Assembly: GCA_913020235.1 (NCBI GenBank)
Contig: CAJWBT010000003.1
Span: forward strand, 1 to 22,299
Origin: an uncultured Chloroflexota bacterium
Lineage (GTDB): Bacteria; Chloroflexota; Dehalococcoidia; UBA3495
Length of the DNA: 22,299 nt
Direction: 5' to 3'
Shown here: one piece after another, positions 1 to 7,753 of the stretch
Layout of the letters: the number at the start of each line of letters is the position of its first letter
Numbering within the stretch: position 1 is the first letter of the stretch
Position numbers and translations under genes: made by a program
Notes under the pieces: model-generated
Databases searched by the model: none
What the model was told of the DNA's origin: nothing
The model's input: only the letters and a program-made list of their open reading frames with translations

Positions 1-436
1 CCATGGCGTCGGGAATGCTGTGGCAAACCCGGAACCAGGTCGCCCGGAGGTTGTCCCCGAATTGGTAGGCAACTCCCGGTTCGATGGCCTCAAGGGTGGC
101 GTCGCGAGTGGCCCGGCGCTGCTTGAGCCTCACCGAGATGAGACCGTGGGCCAGCTTGGGAGCATATACCGGAACCTTGAGCTGAGCCAGCACGAATGGC
201 AGTGCCCCGATGTGGTCCTCATGCCCGTGGGTGATAAGTACGGCCCGGACCCGATCGGCCCGCTCCTGCAGGTAAGATATGTCGGGGATGATGAGGTCCA
301 CTCCCAACATATCCTCTTCGGGAAACTGGACCCCGCAGTCCACGACGATCAGGTCTTCGCCGCATTCCACGACCATCATGTTCTTGCCGATTTCACCCAA
401 CCCGCCCAGCGGGATGACTCGTAGTTGTGGGTTCAA
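1..436 (-). CDS. rnj: Ribonuclease J, N-terminal part (cut by window edge)
   Basis: RNase J is a metallo-beta-lactamase-fold ribonuclease with endonuclease and 5'-3' exonuclease activity, used in mRNA decay and rRNA maturation. Only the first 145 codons are present; the 3' end lies outside the window. The translation begins MNPQLRVIPLGGLGEIGKN, the typical family N-terminus, and the zinc-binding HGHEDH motif is at residues 70-75. I chose the TTG at 434-436 because it is preceded by AGGAAG at suitable spacing and keeps the conserved LGGLGEIGKN strand; the first in-frame ATG would remove that segment. The start lies 14 bp after the stop of the uracil-DNA glycosylase gene, and its ribosome binding site lies at that stop, so the two are probably co-transcribed and possibly translationally coupled. 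The family call is firm; J1 versus J2 type cannot be told. Confidence 0.93.
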   Translation of the reverse strand, partial: MNPQLRVIPLGGLGEIGKNMMVVECGEDLIVVDCGVQFPEEDMLGVDLIIPDISYLQERADRVRAVLITHGHEDHIGALPFVLAQLKVPVYAPKLAHGLISVRLKQRRATRDATLEAIEPGVAYQFGDNLRATWFRVCHSIPDAM

Positions 437-450
437 CTTGTTGGCACTTC

Positions 451-1071
451 CTAGAAGAGGTTCAATTGCTCCGGAGGCGGAGCCTCTGGCAGGTCTGCCG
501 CGGCGACCGTTGGGGCCGCTTGGCCCAAGCCCGCCAGAATGTCCGGTATAGCCTTGAAGTCCTCGATTATGGTGGCGCGGAACTCCTGCCGGCGCAGGGC
601 CGCCGCCGGATGCATCACCGGGTAAATGAAGCGGCCGTCCTTCTCCCGGACCTTGCCCCGGACCCGGCTTATGCTCTCCCCAGGAAAGAACCGGGTCATA
701 GAAAACCGGCCGAGGGTAATGATGAGCTTGGGGTTGATCAACTCGATCTGGCGGTCCAGGTACTGGCTGCAGGCGGTGATCTCCGCCGGCAACGGGTCAC
801 GGTTTTGAGGCGGCCGGCACTTGAGCATGTTGGCGATGAACACCAGCTCGCGTCTGGTCCCAATCGACGACAGCAGGCCCTCCAAGAACTGTCCGGCTTG
901 GCCGACGAAGGGCCGGCCCAGCCGGTCCTCGTGGAAGCCGGGGCCCTCGCCGATGAACATCAACTCCGCGTCGGCTGGGCCTTCTCCGGGCACGGCGTTG
1001 GTGCGCCCCTGCCAAAGTGCACAGCCGGTGCAGCGCCCGACCAGGGCGGCGATCTCCTCCAGGCTGTTCAT
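451..1071 (-). CDS. udg: Family-4 uracil-DNA glycosylase (Fe-S type)
   Basis: This enzyme removes uracil from DNA to start base excision repair. The 206-residue product shows the family-4 pattern: Cys14 and Cys17 (CTGC), Cys85 (MLKCRPPQNRDP) and Cys101 as likely ligands of a 4Fe-4S cluster, GEGPG at 41-45, and HPAAALR at 154-160 in the C-terminal active-site loop. The length is normal for the family. A longer reading frame extends upstream to 1293, but the ATG at 1071 has a GGGAGG ribosome binding site about 10 nt before it and gives the usual N-terminus; the extension has no conserved features. A 283-bp gap separates it from acpP upstream, in which I see no gene. RNase J follows 14 bp downstream. 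The C-terminus is Pro/Ala-rich and ends in QLNLF, resembling a PCNA/beta-clamp binding peptide, although that role is inference. Confidence 0.93.
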   Translation of the reverse strand: MNSLEEIAALVGRCTGCALWQGRTNAVPGEGPADAELMFIGEGPGFHEDRLGRPFVGQAGQFLEGLLSSIGTRRELVFIANMLKCRPPQNRDPLPAEITACSQYLDRQIELINPKLIITLGRFSMTRFFPGESISRVRGKVREKDGRFIYPVMHPAAALRRQEFRATIIEDFKAIPDILAGLGQAAPTVAAADLPEAPPPEQLNLF

Positions 1072-1354
1072 GGCGTCCAACCTCCCATCGACCCGGGAGC
1101 AGCCCATTGTGTCAAGACCGCTTCCGGGAACCCCAGGCACGGGGACATGGAGAAGTTCCCACCCGGGCATCCCGCCGCCGGGATTAGGTTTCCCTCGCCC
1201 TGCTTCGGATGCTAGGCGCCAAGGGCCGGTCCTCTTGCCGGTTGAGGTGAGTCTGACGCAGGGGCATTGCCACGGCGGTCTCTGCCGCTTCAACCACCGG
1301 GAGGGAGGGACCCACTTCCGGGCGTTCCGTCAAGACAGGGCCGGCCGGCTAAGG

Positions 1355-1615
1355 TCAGGAGTCTTGTACTCCGTGGCCTTTCAAGTGGTTTACGGCATCC
1401 TCAATGGTGTAGATCTTGCCGGCGTCCTCGTCGGAAATCTCCACCGGCGAATCGTCGGTGGAGAACTCCTCCTCGAAGGCCATGATCAGCTCTACCAGGT
1501 CCAGTGAGTCGGCGTTGAGGTTTTCCACGAACGAAGATGTTTCCGTTACTTCTGCCTCGTCGACCCCTAGCTTATCAACCACGATGGCTTTTACTCGATC
1601 GTAGACAGTGGGCAA
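1355..1615 (-). CDS. acpP: Acyl carrier protein
   Basis: Acyl carrier protein holds growing acyl chains on a 4'-phosphopantetheine arm during fatty acid synthesis. The 86-residue acidic protein has the modification site [11 protein letters not shown], with the attachment Ser at residue 37, and the helix II sequence AFEEEF. I start it at the TTG at 1613-1615, which has GGGAG about 8 nt upstream and gives [18 protein letters not shown], a normal ACP N-terminus. A longer frame back to 1654 overlaps the nusB 3' end and adds an unconserved leader. The start codon follows the nusB stop by 4 nt and its ribosome binding site overlaps the end of nusB, so translational coupling is likely. No ketosynthase or reductase genes of the pathway lie nearby except fabD. 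Confidence 0.95.
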   Translation of the reverse strand: MPTVYDRVKAIVVDKLGVDEAEVTETSSFVENLNADSLDLVELIMAFEEEFSTDDSPVEISDEDAGKIYTIEDAVNHLKGHGVQDS

Positions 1616-1619
1616 ACTG

Positions 1620-2084
1620 TCATCTCCCTTCAGTCGCAGTATCGTTGGGGGCAAGTCCCCCCGTCTCCAGCCCGGCCATCACCGACCCCAGGACTCCGTT
1701 TACAAACCGGGAGGAACTCTCGCTTCCGAACACATTAGCCAGTTCTACCGCCTCGTTGATCGCGGTCTTTCGAGGAATTTGAGGGGTAAACAACAACTCA
1801 AACAAGGCGATGCGCAGGATGTTTCGGTCCACCAGAGACAGCTGGTCCACCGGCCAGGCGGGAGCATATCGTTCGATCACGTTGTCCAATGTGGGCCTAT
1901 TATCCGAGACCCCTTGCATCAACACCTGAGCGAATTCAACCGCCTTCGCCGGCAGCGAATCTTCGCCGACCAGCCATTCCAGGGATCCTTCGTCCGGAGA
2001 CCTCTTGATATCGGCCGCAAACAGAGATTGAAGGGCGCCCATCCTTGCCTTTCGTCTCAGGTCCGTGGACTTCAGGGTTGGCAT
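1620..2084 (-). CDS. nusB: Transcription antitermination factor NusB
   Basis: NusB binds boxA RNA with S10 (NusE) and supports antitermination of rRNA operons. The 154-residue all-helical product matches the family in length and landmarks: N-terminal [17 protein letters not shown], central [21 protein letters not shown], and C-terminal [29 protein letters not shown]. The tail ends in an unconserved low-complexity segment after GSVMAGLE. The ATG at 2084 has only a weak ribosome binding site (GGTGA directly upstream). It sits 27 bp after fabD and 4 nt before acpP, an unusual place inside a fatty-acid gene pair, which suggests co-transcription with them. Confidence 0.94.
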   Translation of the reverse strand: MPTLKSTDLRRKARMGALQSLFAADIKRSPDEGSLEWLVGEDSLPAKAVEFAQVLMQGVSDNRPTLDNVIERYAPAWPVDQLSLVDRNILRIALFELLFTPQIPRKTAINEAVELANVFGSESSSRFVNGVLGSVMAGLETGGLAPNDTATEGR

Positions 2085-2111
2085 GGGTCACCAAAAGCCC
2101 AGCCAAACGGC

Positions 2112-3068
2112 CTAGTTGGAATCTCCGATCAGCTTCTGTATGGACGCCGGATCGGACAGGGTAACCGCCTCGACATTTCGGTCGATACGCCGAATCAAAC
2201 TGGTCAGAACGGCCGTCGGCCCGAACTCGACAAACTGGGTTACTCCCGAGCTAATCATGTACTTAACGGAGTCTTTCCACTGGACGCATCGGCAGAGGCC
2301 TTCGAGCAGTTCCTCCCGGACTTCGGCGCCTGTGGTCAGGGGTTCACTGGTGGAGTTGGCGATTATCGGGTGCTTGGGATCGCGGAAATTCAGGACGCTG
2401 ACCGCACCGGACAGGCCTTCCCGGGCTTCCAACATGCAAGAGGAATGGAATGCACCGCTAACCGGCAGGGGTATGGTCCGTCTGGCCCCCCGGGCAGAAG
2501 CCAAGTCCATCGCCCGGGCCACGGCGATCTTGTCCCCGCTGACGACTATTTGTCCGTCGGCGTTGATGTTGGCCAACTCCACTCCGGTTTCAGCGCAGAT
2601 GTGCTCCAGCGCCAACTCTTCGAGGCCAATAATGGCCGCCATGCCGCCGGGCCGGCTCAGCGAGGCCTGCTGCATCAGCCGGCCCCGTTCCCGTACGAGT
2701 TTAACCGCGTCGCCGAAGTCGATGACATCGGCAACCACCATCGAGGTATACTCGCCCAGGCTGTGCCCAGCCACGACGCTGGGCAGGGTCGATTCCTGCC
2801 CCATGGTCTCTTCCAAGGCCTTCCAACACGCGATGCTGACGGTCATGATGGCCGGTTGGGAGTTGACGGTATCCCGAAGGTCGTCGGCGGCCCCATTGAA
2901 CATCAATTGGGACAGGGAGAACCCCAGGCTGTCATCGGCTTCCTCGAAAACCTCCCGGGCGGCTCGGGACGCGGCACACAGTTCGGCGCCCATCCCGACA
3001 CTCTGGGAACCCTGTCCCGGGAACACATAAGCTTTGTTGGTCGGACTACGTTCAGTAACTACTTTCAT
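2112..3068 (-). CDS. fabD: Malonyl-CoA:ACP transacylase FabD
   Basis: FabD moves the malonyl group from malonyl-CoA to acyl carrier protein, supplying the extender unit for fatty acid synthesis. The 318-residue protein has the GQGSQ oxyanion loop at 19-23, the nucleophile in GHSLGEY (Ser103), the carboxylate-binding Arg of the RGxLMQ motif (Arg128), and the catalytic His208 in GAFHSS. Length and order fit a stand-alone type II enzyme. I prefer the ATG at 3068; a GTG 18 nt upstream (3086) is in frame and equally lacks a clear ribosome binding site. Its ACP partner is encoded two genes downstream. About 160 bp without a recognisable gene separate it from rpmF. Confidence 0.95.
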   Translation of the reverse strand: MKVVTERSPTNKAYVFPGQGSQSVGMGAELCAASRAAREVFEEADDSLGFSLSQLMFNGAADDLRDTVNSQPAIMTVSIACWKALEETMGQESTLPSVVAGHSLGEYTSMVVADVIDFGDAVKLVRERGRLMQQASLSRPGGMAAIIGLEELALEHICAETGVELANINADGQIVVSGDKIAVARAMDLASARGARRTIPLPVSGAFHSSCMLEAREGLSGAVSVLNFRDPKHPIIANSTSEPLTTGAEVREELLEGLCRCVQWKDSVKYMISSGVTQFVEFGPTAVLTSLIRRIDRNVEAVTLSDPASIQKLIGDSN

Positions 3069-3229
3069 ATCATGTACTCGGCCCACATCTTGAACTCGAA
3101 TGTTTGGGCGCCAGATTCACTCCCTATTTCTGTACCTTGGTCATTTTCCTTAAACATTGCCGGCTGATGCCGTTATTGGTGCCAAAACCCTGCCGGCACC
3201 CCCTGTCCCAACGGCTGGGCAGGCTCACA

Positions 3230-3412
3230 CTAAACCGAGGTGTCGATCACCTGCCGTCCCCGGTAGTATCCACACTGCCGGCACACTACGTGCGGCAGCT
3301 TGGCATTGCGACAACGCGGACAGAAAGACGGGTTGACGGGCTTCAACCGGTAAGCGCTGAGCCGCCGGCCCTGCCGTGCCCTCGTCAGTTTCTTGTTCGG
3401 TACTGCTCCCAT
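3230..3412 (-). CDS. rpmF: 50S ribosomal protein bL32
   Basis: This 60-residue protein is a large-subunit ribosomal component. It shows the basic N-terminal AVPNKKLTRARQGRR segment, the SFCPRC knuckle (Cys31, Cys34) and the VCRQCGYYRGR knuckle (Cys44, Cys47), so it is the zinc-binding four-Cys (C+) form. It follows a DUF177 gene, the usual bacterial pairing, and precedes fabD, also a common arrangement. The ribosome binding site is poor: GGAG lies about 13 nt before the ATG. Confidence 0.95.
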   Translation of the reverse strand: MGAVPNKKLTRARQGRRLSAYRLKPVNPSFCPRCRNAKLPHVVCRQCGYYRGRQVIDTSV

Positions 3413-3467
3413 TCGTTAAACTCGCTCCGACTAGATCCGGCTCTACAAGGACCGGCTTTCTACAAAT

Positions 3468-3488
3468 CCCCTGTTCTTTGCTCAGGGG
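3468..3488 (-). terminator. Hairpin between DUF177 gene and rpmF (weak terminator or attenuator)
   Basis: A perfect 6-bp stem (CCCCTG/CAGGGG) with a 9-nt loop is followed on the minus strand by ATTTGT, a poor T-run. It lies in the 215-bp gap between the DUF177 gene and rpmF and might reduce read-through. The same gap contains a possible 49-codon minus-strand ORF (3609 to 3460) beginning MKVLWHHAVSG, which I do not recognise and which has no clear ribosome binding site. Confidence 0.3.
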
Positions 3489-3627
3489 TCAACTGTTGCT
3501 GCTGCCTTCGGGAAATGCCAAGAAGCGGCCGAAGCCGACCTCCCAACTCAGCGTAGACACTGCCTCCGTCATAGGTTCCCGAAACCGCGTGGTGCCAAAG
3601 GACTTTCATATTGGCCCGCCAGCTAGG

Positions 3628-4152
3628 CTAGCCCTCATGTTGGTGCAGCAGCCCCGCTAGAGCCCCCCAACGGGAGTCTCTCGAGGAGGCACTACAACCG
3701 CACCGATTCAGATTCTGTTCTCCTCCGCACACCTGACACAGACCCAAGCAACCTGGGTGGCACAACGGTTTCATGGGAAGGTCGGTCACGGCGTACTCTC
3801 GGACCGCCTCGCCTAGGTCCAGTACATGCCTGCTATCAATGACCCTCCGGCCCTCCGTTTCATCCGGCTGAAGCACGCTTCGGCCGCCTTGAATCTCCAC
3901 CAAGGGGAAGAACTCCTCTTCTATGGAAAGGGTGGAGGAACGGCTAAAGGCGCCCAGGCATCGGCTGCAGGTCAAGGCACACCGGATTTCCAAGGCGGCT
4001 CTCACCAGGACCCCCTGGTGGGTGCGCAACATATGTACCGGGCCACGGGCCATCTCGGCGATCCGCTGCGGACCGGTGAATTCTTCGTCCAGTTGGTAGC
4101 CACGTTCCGAGCCAATCGGCTCTTTCAGCAATTGAGCAACGTTAAAACGCAT
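3628..4152 (-). CDS. DUF177 (YceD-like) protein
   Basis: This 174-residue protein belongs to the DUF177/YceD family, which is almost always encoded next to rpmF and has been tied to 23S rRNA metabolism in plants and bacteria. Visible landmarks are MRFNVAQLLKEPIGSERGY at the start, CALTCSRCL in the middle and the Cys-rich PLCHPGCLGLCQVCGG segment near the C-terminus, a probable zinc site. The ATG at 4152 is chosen because AGGTGG lies 10 nt before it; an in-frame TTG at 4176 has no such signal. A strong promoter ends about 36 bp upstream. The protein probably acts in ribosome assembly alongside the bL32 gene downstream, which is inference from conserved neighbourhood. Confidence 0.88.
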   Translation of the reverse strand: MRFNVAQLLKEPIGSERGYQLDEEFTGPQRIAEMARGPVHMLRTHQGVLVRAALEIRCALTCSRCLGAFSRSSTLSIEEEFFPLVEIQGGRSVLQPDETEGRRVIDSRHVLDLGEAVREYAVTDLPMKPLCHPGCLGLCQVCGGEQNLNRCGCSASSRDSRWGALAGLLHQHEG

Positions 4153-4188
4153 AAAATCTTGGCCACCTACTGTCAAAGGCCGGTGGTA

Positions 4189-4219
4189 ATTATACGAGTC
4201 TATACACCTATAATGTCAA
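4189..4219 (-). promoter_or_regulatory. Sigma-A-type promoter for the DUF177-rpmF cluster
   Basis: On the minus strand a perfect -35 hexamer TTGACA (4219-4214) and a perfect -10 hexamer TATAAT (4194-4189) are separated by 19 bp, slightly longer than the ideal 17. Transcription would start near 4182, giving a leader of about 30 nt before the DUF177 start at 4152. Confidence 0.7.
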
Positions 4220-4296
4220 GGCGTAATCAATAATCGACCCGCGGATTCTCGGCCCGGACCAATCTTGGGGTAATCGAGACGACGAAAAATAGCGGG

Positions 4297-4713
4297 CTAC
4301 AAACTTGCGCGTTCCCCCACGGCGCCTTCGATGAATTCTACTATCGTGCTGGTGGATGTGCCCGGACCGAACATGCCGGCAACGCCCAGATCAGCTAGAG
4401 CCTGCCGGTCAGCCTCCGGGATGATTCCACCCAAAACCACCAGAACATCGTCCATTCCCTGTTCTTTTAGCAGACGCATGACCTCGGGCAGGATTTCCAG
4501 GTGGGCGCCCGAGAGGATACTCATTCCCACAACATCCACATCTTCTTGGGCGGCGGCCTGTACTATCATCTGAGACGTCTGCCGTATGCCGGTATAGATC
4601 ACCTCCATCCCCGCGTCCCTCATTGCCCGGGCCACTACCTTCGCCCCCCGGTCGTGGCCGTCCAGACCAGGCTTGGCCACCAGTACGCGGATAGTTCGGC
4701 TCTTGCTCGTCAT
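4297..4713 (-). CDS. Methylmalonyl-CoA mutase, small (B12-binding) subunit
   Basis: This 138-residue protein is the cobalamin-binding module of a split acyl-CoA mutase. It carries the lower-axial-ligand motif GLDGHDRG (DxHxxG; His20), followed by SILSGAH and the GGIIPEAD segment of the Rossmann-like B12 fold. It lacks the TIM-barrel domain, supplied by the large subunit gene about 3 kb upstream. Separate large and small subunits are typical of archaea and several bacterial phyla; in most proteobacteria they are fused. The protein would form the AdoCbl site with the large subunit and convert (R)-methylmalonyl-CoA to succinyl-CoA or the reverse. The start ATG has only GGGG upstream as a ribosome binding site. 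The epimerase gene lies 170 bp upstream. Confidence 0.93.
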   Translation of the reverse strand: MTSKSRTIRVLVAKPGLDGHDRGAKVVARAMRDAGMEVIYTGIRQTSQMIVQAAAQEDVDVVGMSILSGAHLEILPEVMRLLKEQGMDDVLVVLGGIIPEADRQALADLGVAGMFGPGTSTSTIVEFIEGAVGERASL

Positions 4714-4883
4714 GGGATGCCCCGGTAATTAGTATCATGTCCGTCGATCTTGCACAAGTCCCCGAAAAGGCGGTCTCAGGCGCCCGGATCCCTGGTTCAG
4801 CGGGGCTACCGCAAGTACCGTGAGGGGCCGCCCGCTAAACCGCGATTCGCGCAGACCGGACACCGGGTCCCTCCCCTCGTGGA

Positions 4884-5300
4884 CTATTGGCGGCTTTCCA
4901 CCAACTCGGTGAGAATACCGAAGACCGACCGGGGATGGATGAAGGCGATGTCGCCGGACAAACCATCTCGGGGTTCCCGGTCCACGAGATTGATGCCCAG
5001 GCCCTCCAGAGCCCTGAGCTTGCCAGCCAGATCAGACACGTTGAAGGCCAAGTGGTGCAAGCCCTCGCCCCGGCGCTCAATGAAGCGTCCGATCGGCGTG
5101 TCACGGCCGAGAGGCTCCAACAGCTCCAACCGGGTCTCCCCCACCTGAATGAGGGTGCCCCTCGCTCCTTGGTCAGGCAGCTCTTTCACCGTGGCAGGAG
5201 GAGCACCAAAGACCTCCTGGAATAGTGCCAGGGCCGCACCGATGTTCTTGACGGCCACGCCCACGTGGTCAATGTAGTTCACGCTGCAAATCTCGGTCAC
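4884..5300 (-). CDS. mce: Methylmalonyl-CoA epimerase
   Basis: The epimerase interconverts (S)- and (R)-methylmalonyl-CoA, linking propionyl-CoA carboxylase to the mutase. The 138-residue protein is a vicinal-oxygen-chelate fold with two beta-alpha-beta modules. Candidate metal ligands are His12 (IDHVGVAV), the His pair at 82-83 (GLHHLAF) and Glu132 (ILTELVE) near the C-terminus; ELLEPLG is the conserved central strand. The GTG start at 5300 is supported by GAGGAGG 10 nt upstream. Its position between the small mutase subunit and an acyl-CoA dehydrogenase supports a role in propionate or odd-chain/branched-chain catabolism, or the reverse route from succinyl-CoA. A 216-bp gap separates it from the dehydrogenase gene. 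Confidence 0.93.
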   Translation of the reverse strand: MTEICSVNYIDHVGVAVKNIGAALALFQEVFGAPPATVKELPDQGARGTLIQVGETRLELLEPLGRDTPIGRFIERRGEGLHHLAFNVSDLAGKLRALEGLGINLVDREPRDGLSGDIAFIHPRSVFGILTELVESRQ

Positions 5301-5516
5301 TTTCCGGTCGCCTCCTCGGGCACAGGCCCAGCAGCTTCCCCATGATGGCTCCCTCTAATCTCAGAGCGATCCAACATGCCGGCTCGGTTGGTCCGCGTTG
5401 GGAAGATCAACCAAGCCTATTTTCTACCCCTTCCCCAGTGAAAGGCGTCGCTCAGTCTGCTAGATTCGCACCAACGGCTGTGGCGGGTTCTACCGCCGGC
5501 ATTGGGTCGCTTCCGC

Positions 5517-6671
<1,155 letters not shown>

Positions 6672-6720
6672 GATACACGCCTCCTGTTGCCTACTTGATC
6701 CCGTGGGCGGGTTTTCGGTT

Positions 6721-6743
6721 TGTCACCCAGACAGTTTGTGACA
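6721..6743. promoter_or_regulatory. Inverted repeat upstream of the acyl-CoA dehydrogenase gene
   Basis: Half-sites TGTCAC (6721-6726) and GTGACA (6738-6743) form a perfect 6-bp dyad with an 11-bp centre, about 50 bp before the GTG start of the acyl-CoA dehydrogenase. The geometry would suit a dimeric repressor. No clear -35/-10 pair is visible around it, and it could also be a chance hairpin. Confidence 0.35.
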
Positions 6744-6766
6744 TTGCTTGCTGTTGAGCCGTTTGA

Positions 6767-6840
6767 GGCTACTATTTTGAAGCTAAACCGGGCGCTCTCG
6801 ATAGCGCCAGCGCCCGTCGCATTCAGTGCCTTGTCATGCC
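6767..6840 (-). repeat. attC-like imperfect palindrome after the toxin gene
   Basis: Six bases after the toxin stop, the minus strand reads GGCATGAC at one end and GTAGCC at the other, around a perfect 8-bp stem (CGGGCGCT/AGCGCCCG) with TGAA/TTCA pairing outside it. On the plus strand its left half (GAAGCTAAACCGGGCGCTC) aligns with the left half of the element at 7338-7426 (CGAGCTAAGGCCGGGGCTC), so the two are direct copies of one element type. The end boxes match integron R''/R' consensus poorly, suggesting a degenerate attC. Confidence 0.45.
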
Positions 6841-6846
6841 CACGAA

Positions 6847-7143
6847 TCATGGAAGATACCTGTCGATATCGAGCGCACCATGAAACACCCCCAAGATGTC
6901 GATGGCGGCCGAGCTTCTCAGAAGGTACGCGATCCGGTAATGTCCGTAGAGCAAGACTCTGACTTCACCCTCAGCCTCGGTGCGATACTTGTGTCCAATC
7001 TCGGGAAAAAGGCGAAGCACCTGGGCTTTTTCGTAGATTCCAGAGACGACCTTATGGGCCGCACCCGGATTATCCGCAGCAATGTAATCGTGTATGTCGC
7101 GAAGCCAGCTGTGCGCCTCCGCGGTCCATCTTATTTCTGCCAC
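6847..7143 (-). CDS. RelE/ParE-family toxin
   Basis: This 98-residue protein is a type II toxin of the RelE/ParE superfamily. Landmarks are the N-terminal IRWTAEAHSWLRDIHDYIA helix pair, the AAHKVVSGIYEKAQVLRLFPEIGHKYR segment, VRVLLYGHYRIAYLL and the C-terminal DILGVFHGALDIDRYL. ParE types poison gyrase while RelE types cleave mRNA; the LRLFPEIGHKYR and IAYLL pattern is closer to ParE, but I cannot assign the target. It overlaps the antitoxin gene by 13 bp, so it is translationally coupled. The pair lies between two attC-like palindromes and interrupts a run of acyl-CoA metabolism genes, consistent with arrival as a cassette. Confidence 0.85.
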   Translation of the reverse strand: MAEIRWTAEAHSWLRDIHDYIAADNPGAAHKVVSGIYEKAQVLRLFPEIGHKYRTEAEGEVRVLLYGHYRIAYLLRSSAAIDILGVFHGALDIDRYLP

Positions 7144-7316
7144 GTGCGAATCCGGTGTTCCATTTCCTCATTCGTCACTACACGCCCCCTCCGAGAATCC
7201 AAGAGGCCGCGTTCAATCATCCTTTCAAAGGCCAGCTCACGCATGATCTCTTCGTAGGTCGCATCTTCCGGTTGAGACTGAATTACCTCAGTCATTTTCT
7301 CTTTGACGTTTGACAT
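7131..7316 (-). CDS. Antitoxin of the RelE/ParE pair
   Basis: A 61-residue acidic, helical protein directly upstream of, and overlapping, the toxin gene. Its core (ATYEEIMRELAFERMIERGL followed by RRGRVVTNEEMEHRI) is the small antitoxin type often paired with ParE-like toxins: a short helix-rich region with a GRVVTxEE motif. The ATG at 7316 has GGAG 7 nt upstream. The orphan protein at 9651-9851 shares the same layout. The antitoxin would bind and neutralise its toxin and probably repress the pair, the usual behaviour of such modules. The start is 21 bp from the attC-like element at 7338. Confidence 0.8.
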   Translation of the reverse strand: MSNVKEKMTEVIQSQPEDATYEEIMRELAFERMIERGLLDSRRGRVVTNEEMEHRIRTWQK

Positions 7317-7337
7317 ATCACACTCCAGTCAAGGATT

Positions 7338-7426
7338 GGCATAACGGTTCGAGCTAAGGCCGGGGCTCGTGGCAATCAAGGTGAAAGCCAGCGCGTCCCC
7401 GGGCCCGCTCCAGCGAGTGGTTAGCC
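7338..7426 (-). repeat. attC-like imperfect palindrome upstream of the antitoxin
   Basis: An 89-bp element bounded on the plus strand by GGCATAAC (7338-7345) and GTTAGCC (7420-7426). The two halves are imperfectly complementary along most of their length (outer GGC-TAAC, inner CCGGGG and TGGC blocks), as in integron attC sites, which fold with extrahelical bases. On the minus strand the boxes read GGCTAAC and GTTATGC, each 6 of 7 against RYYYAAC and GTTRRRY. The upstream small ORF ends with TAA inside the GGCTAAC box, the layout usual for integron cassettes. No integrase is visible. Confidence 0.55.
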
Positions 7427-7528
7427 GGCCGCAATTGGCATCAGCTGATGCCACGCGTTGAGGTACCTGCCACCGTTTTCCTTCAGAAGGGATCGAGACA
7501 CCACGGTACGCGTCTTGTACTTGGTCAT
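7421..7528 (-). CDS. Small ORF ending inside the attC-like box (35 aa)
   Basis: The ATG at 7528 is preceded by GGAGG at a 4-nt spacing, a strong ribosome binding site. The 35-codon product begins MTKYKTRTVVSRSLLKEN and ends HQLMPIAAG; it is basic at the N-terminus and I recognise no family. Its TAA stop lies within the GGCTAAC box of the attC-like palindrome, as in many integron cassette genes. It could be a truncated remnant of a longer cassette gene or a genuine small peptide. A 67-codon frame on the same strand (7532 to 7329) reads through the whole palindrome and looks like an artefact. The 225 bp between this ORF and the mutase gene stop (7529-7753) hold nothing I recognise. Confidence 0.4.
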   Translation of the reverse strand: MTKYKTRTVVSRSLLKENGGRYLNAWHQLMPIAAG

Positions 7529-7753
7529 ACAACCTCCGTGATTAGGACGCCCATCGGAAGCTAGCTATCGATTATGCGAGAAAACTCCGCATATTCAGCC
7601 CATGGAGGAAATCAGGCTGAAATTCCTCCCTTTACCCTTGCTCCCGGTCACTATATGGCGGGGCTACCCCTCGGTCAAGCGAGAGGACAATAATGGCGCA
7701 ACGGCCCATAAAACTGTTCGGCCAGCCGCTAGAGAATGCCCGGCAGTCTTCGG

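Noticed and set aside
451..1293. 280-codon version of the uracil-DNA glycosylase
   Set aside because: The 74-residue extension is unconserved, and the internal ATG at 1071 has a strong ribosome binding site.
1608..3167. 519-codon open frame opposite nusB and fabD
   Set aside because: Antisense shadow spanning two conserved genes; composition is that of a reverse-complement frame.
4209..4214. Plus-strand TATAAT upstream of the DUF177 gene
   Set aside because: No -35 at the right distance and no plus-strand gene follows; it results from overlap with the AT-rich minus-strand promoter.
7329..7532. 67-codon ORF on the minus strand running through the attC-like palindrome
   Set aside because: Most of it translates the palindrome itself. 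The 35-codon frame in the same place has the better ribosome binding site spacing and start.
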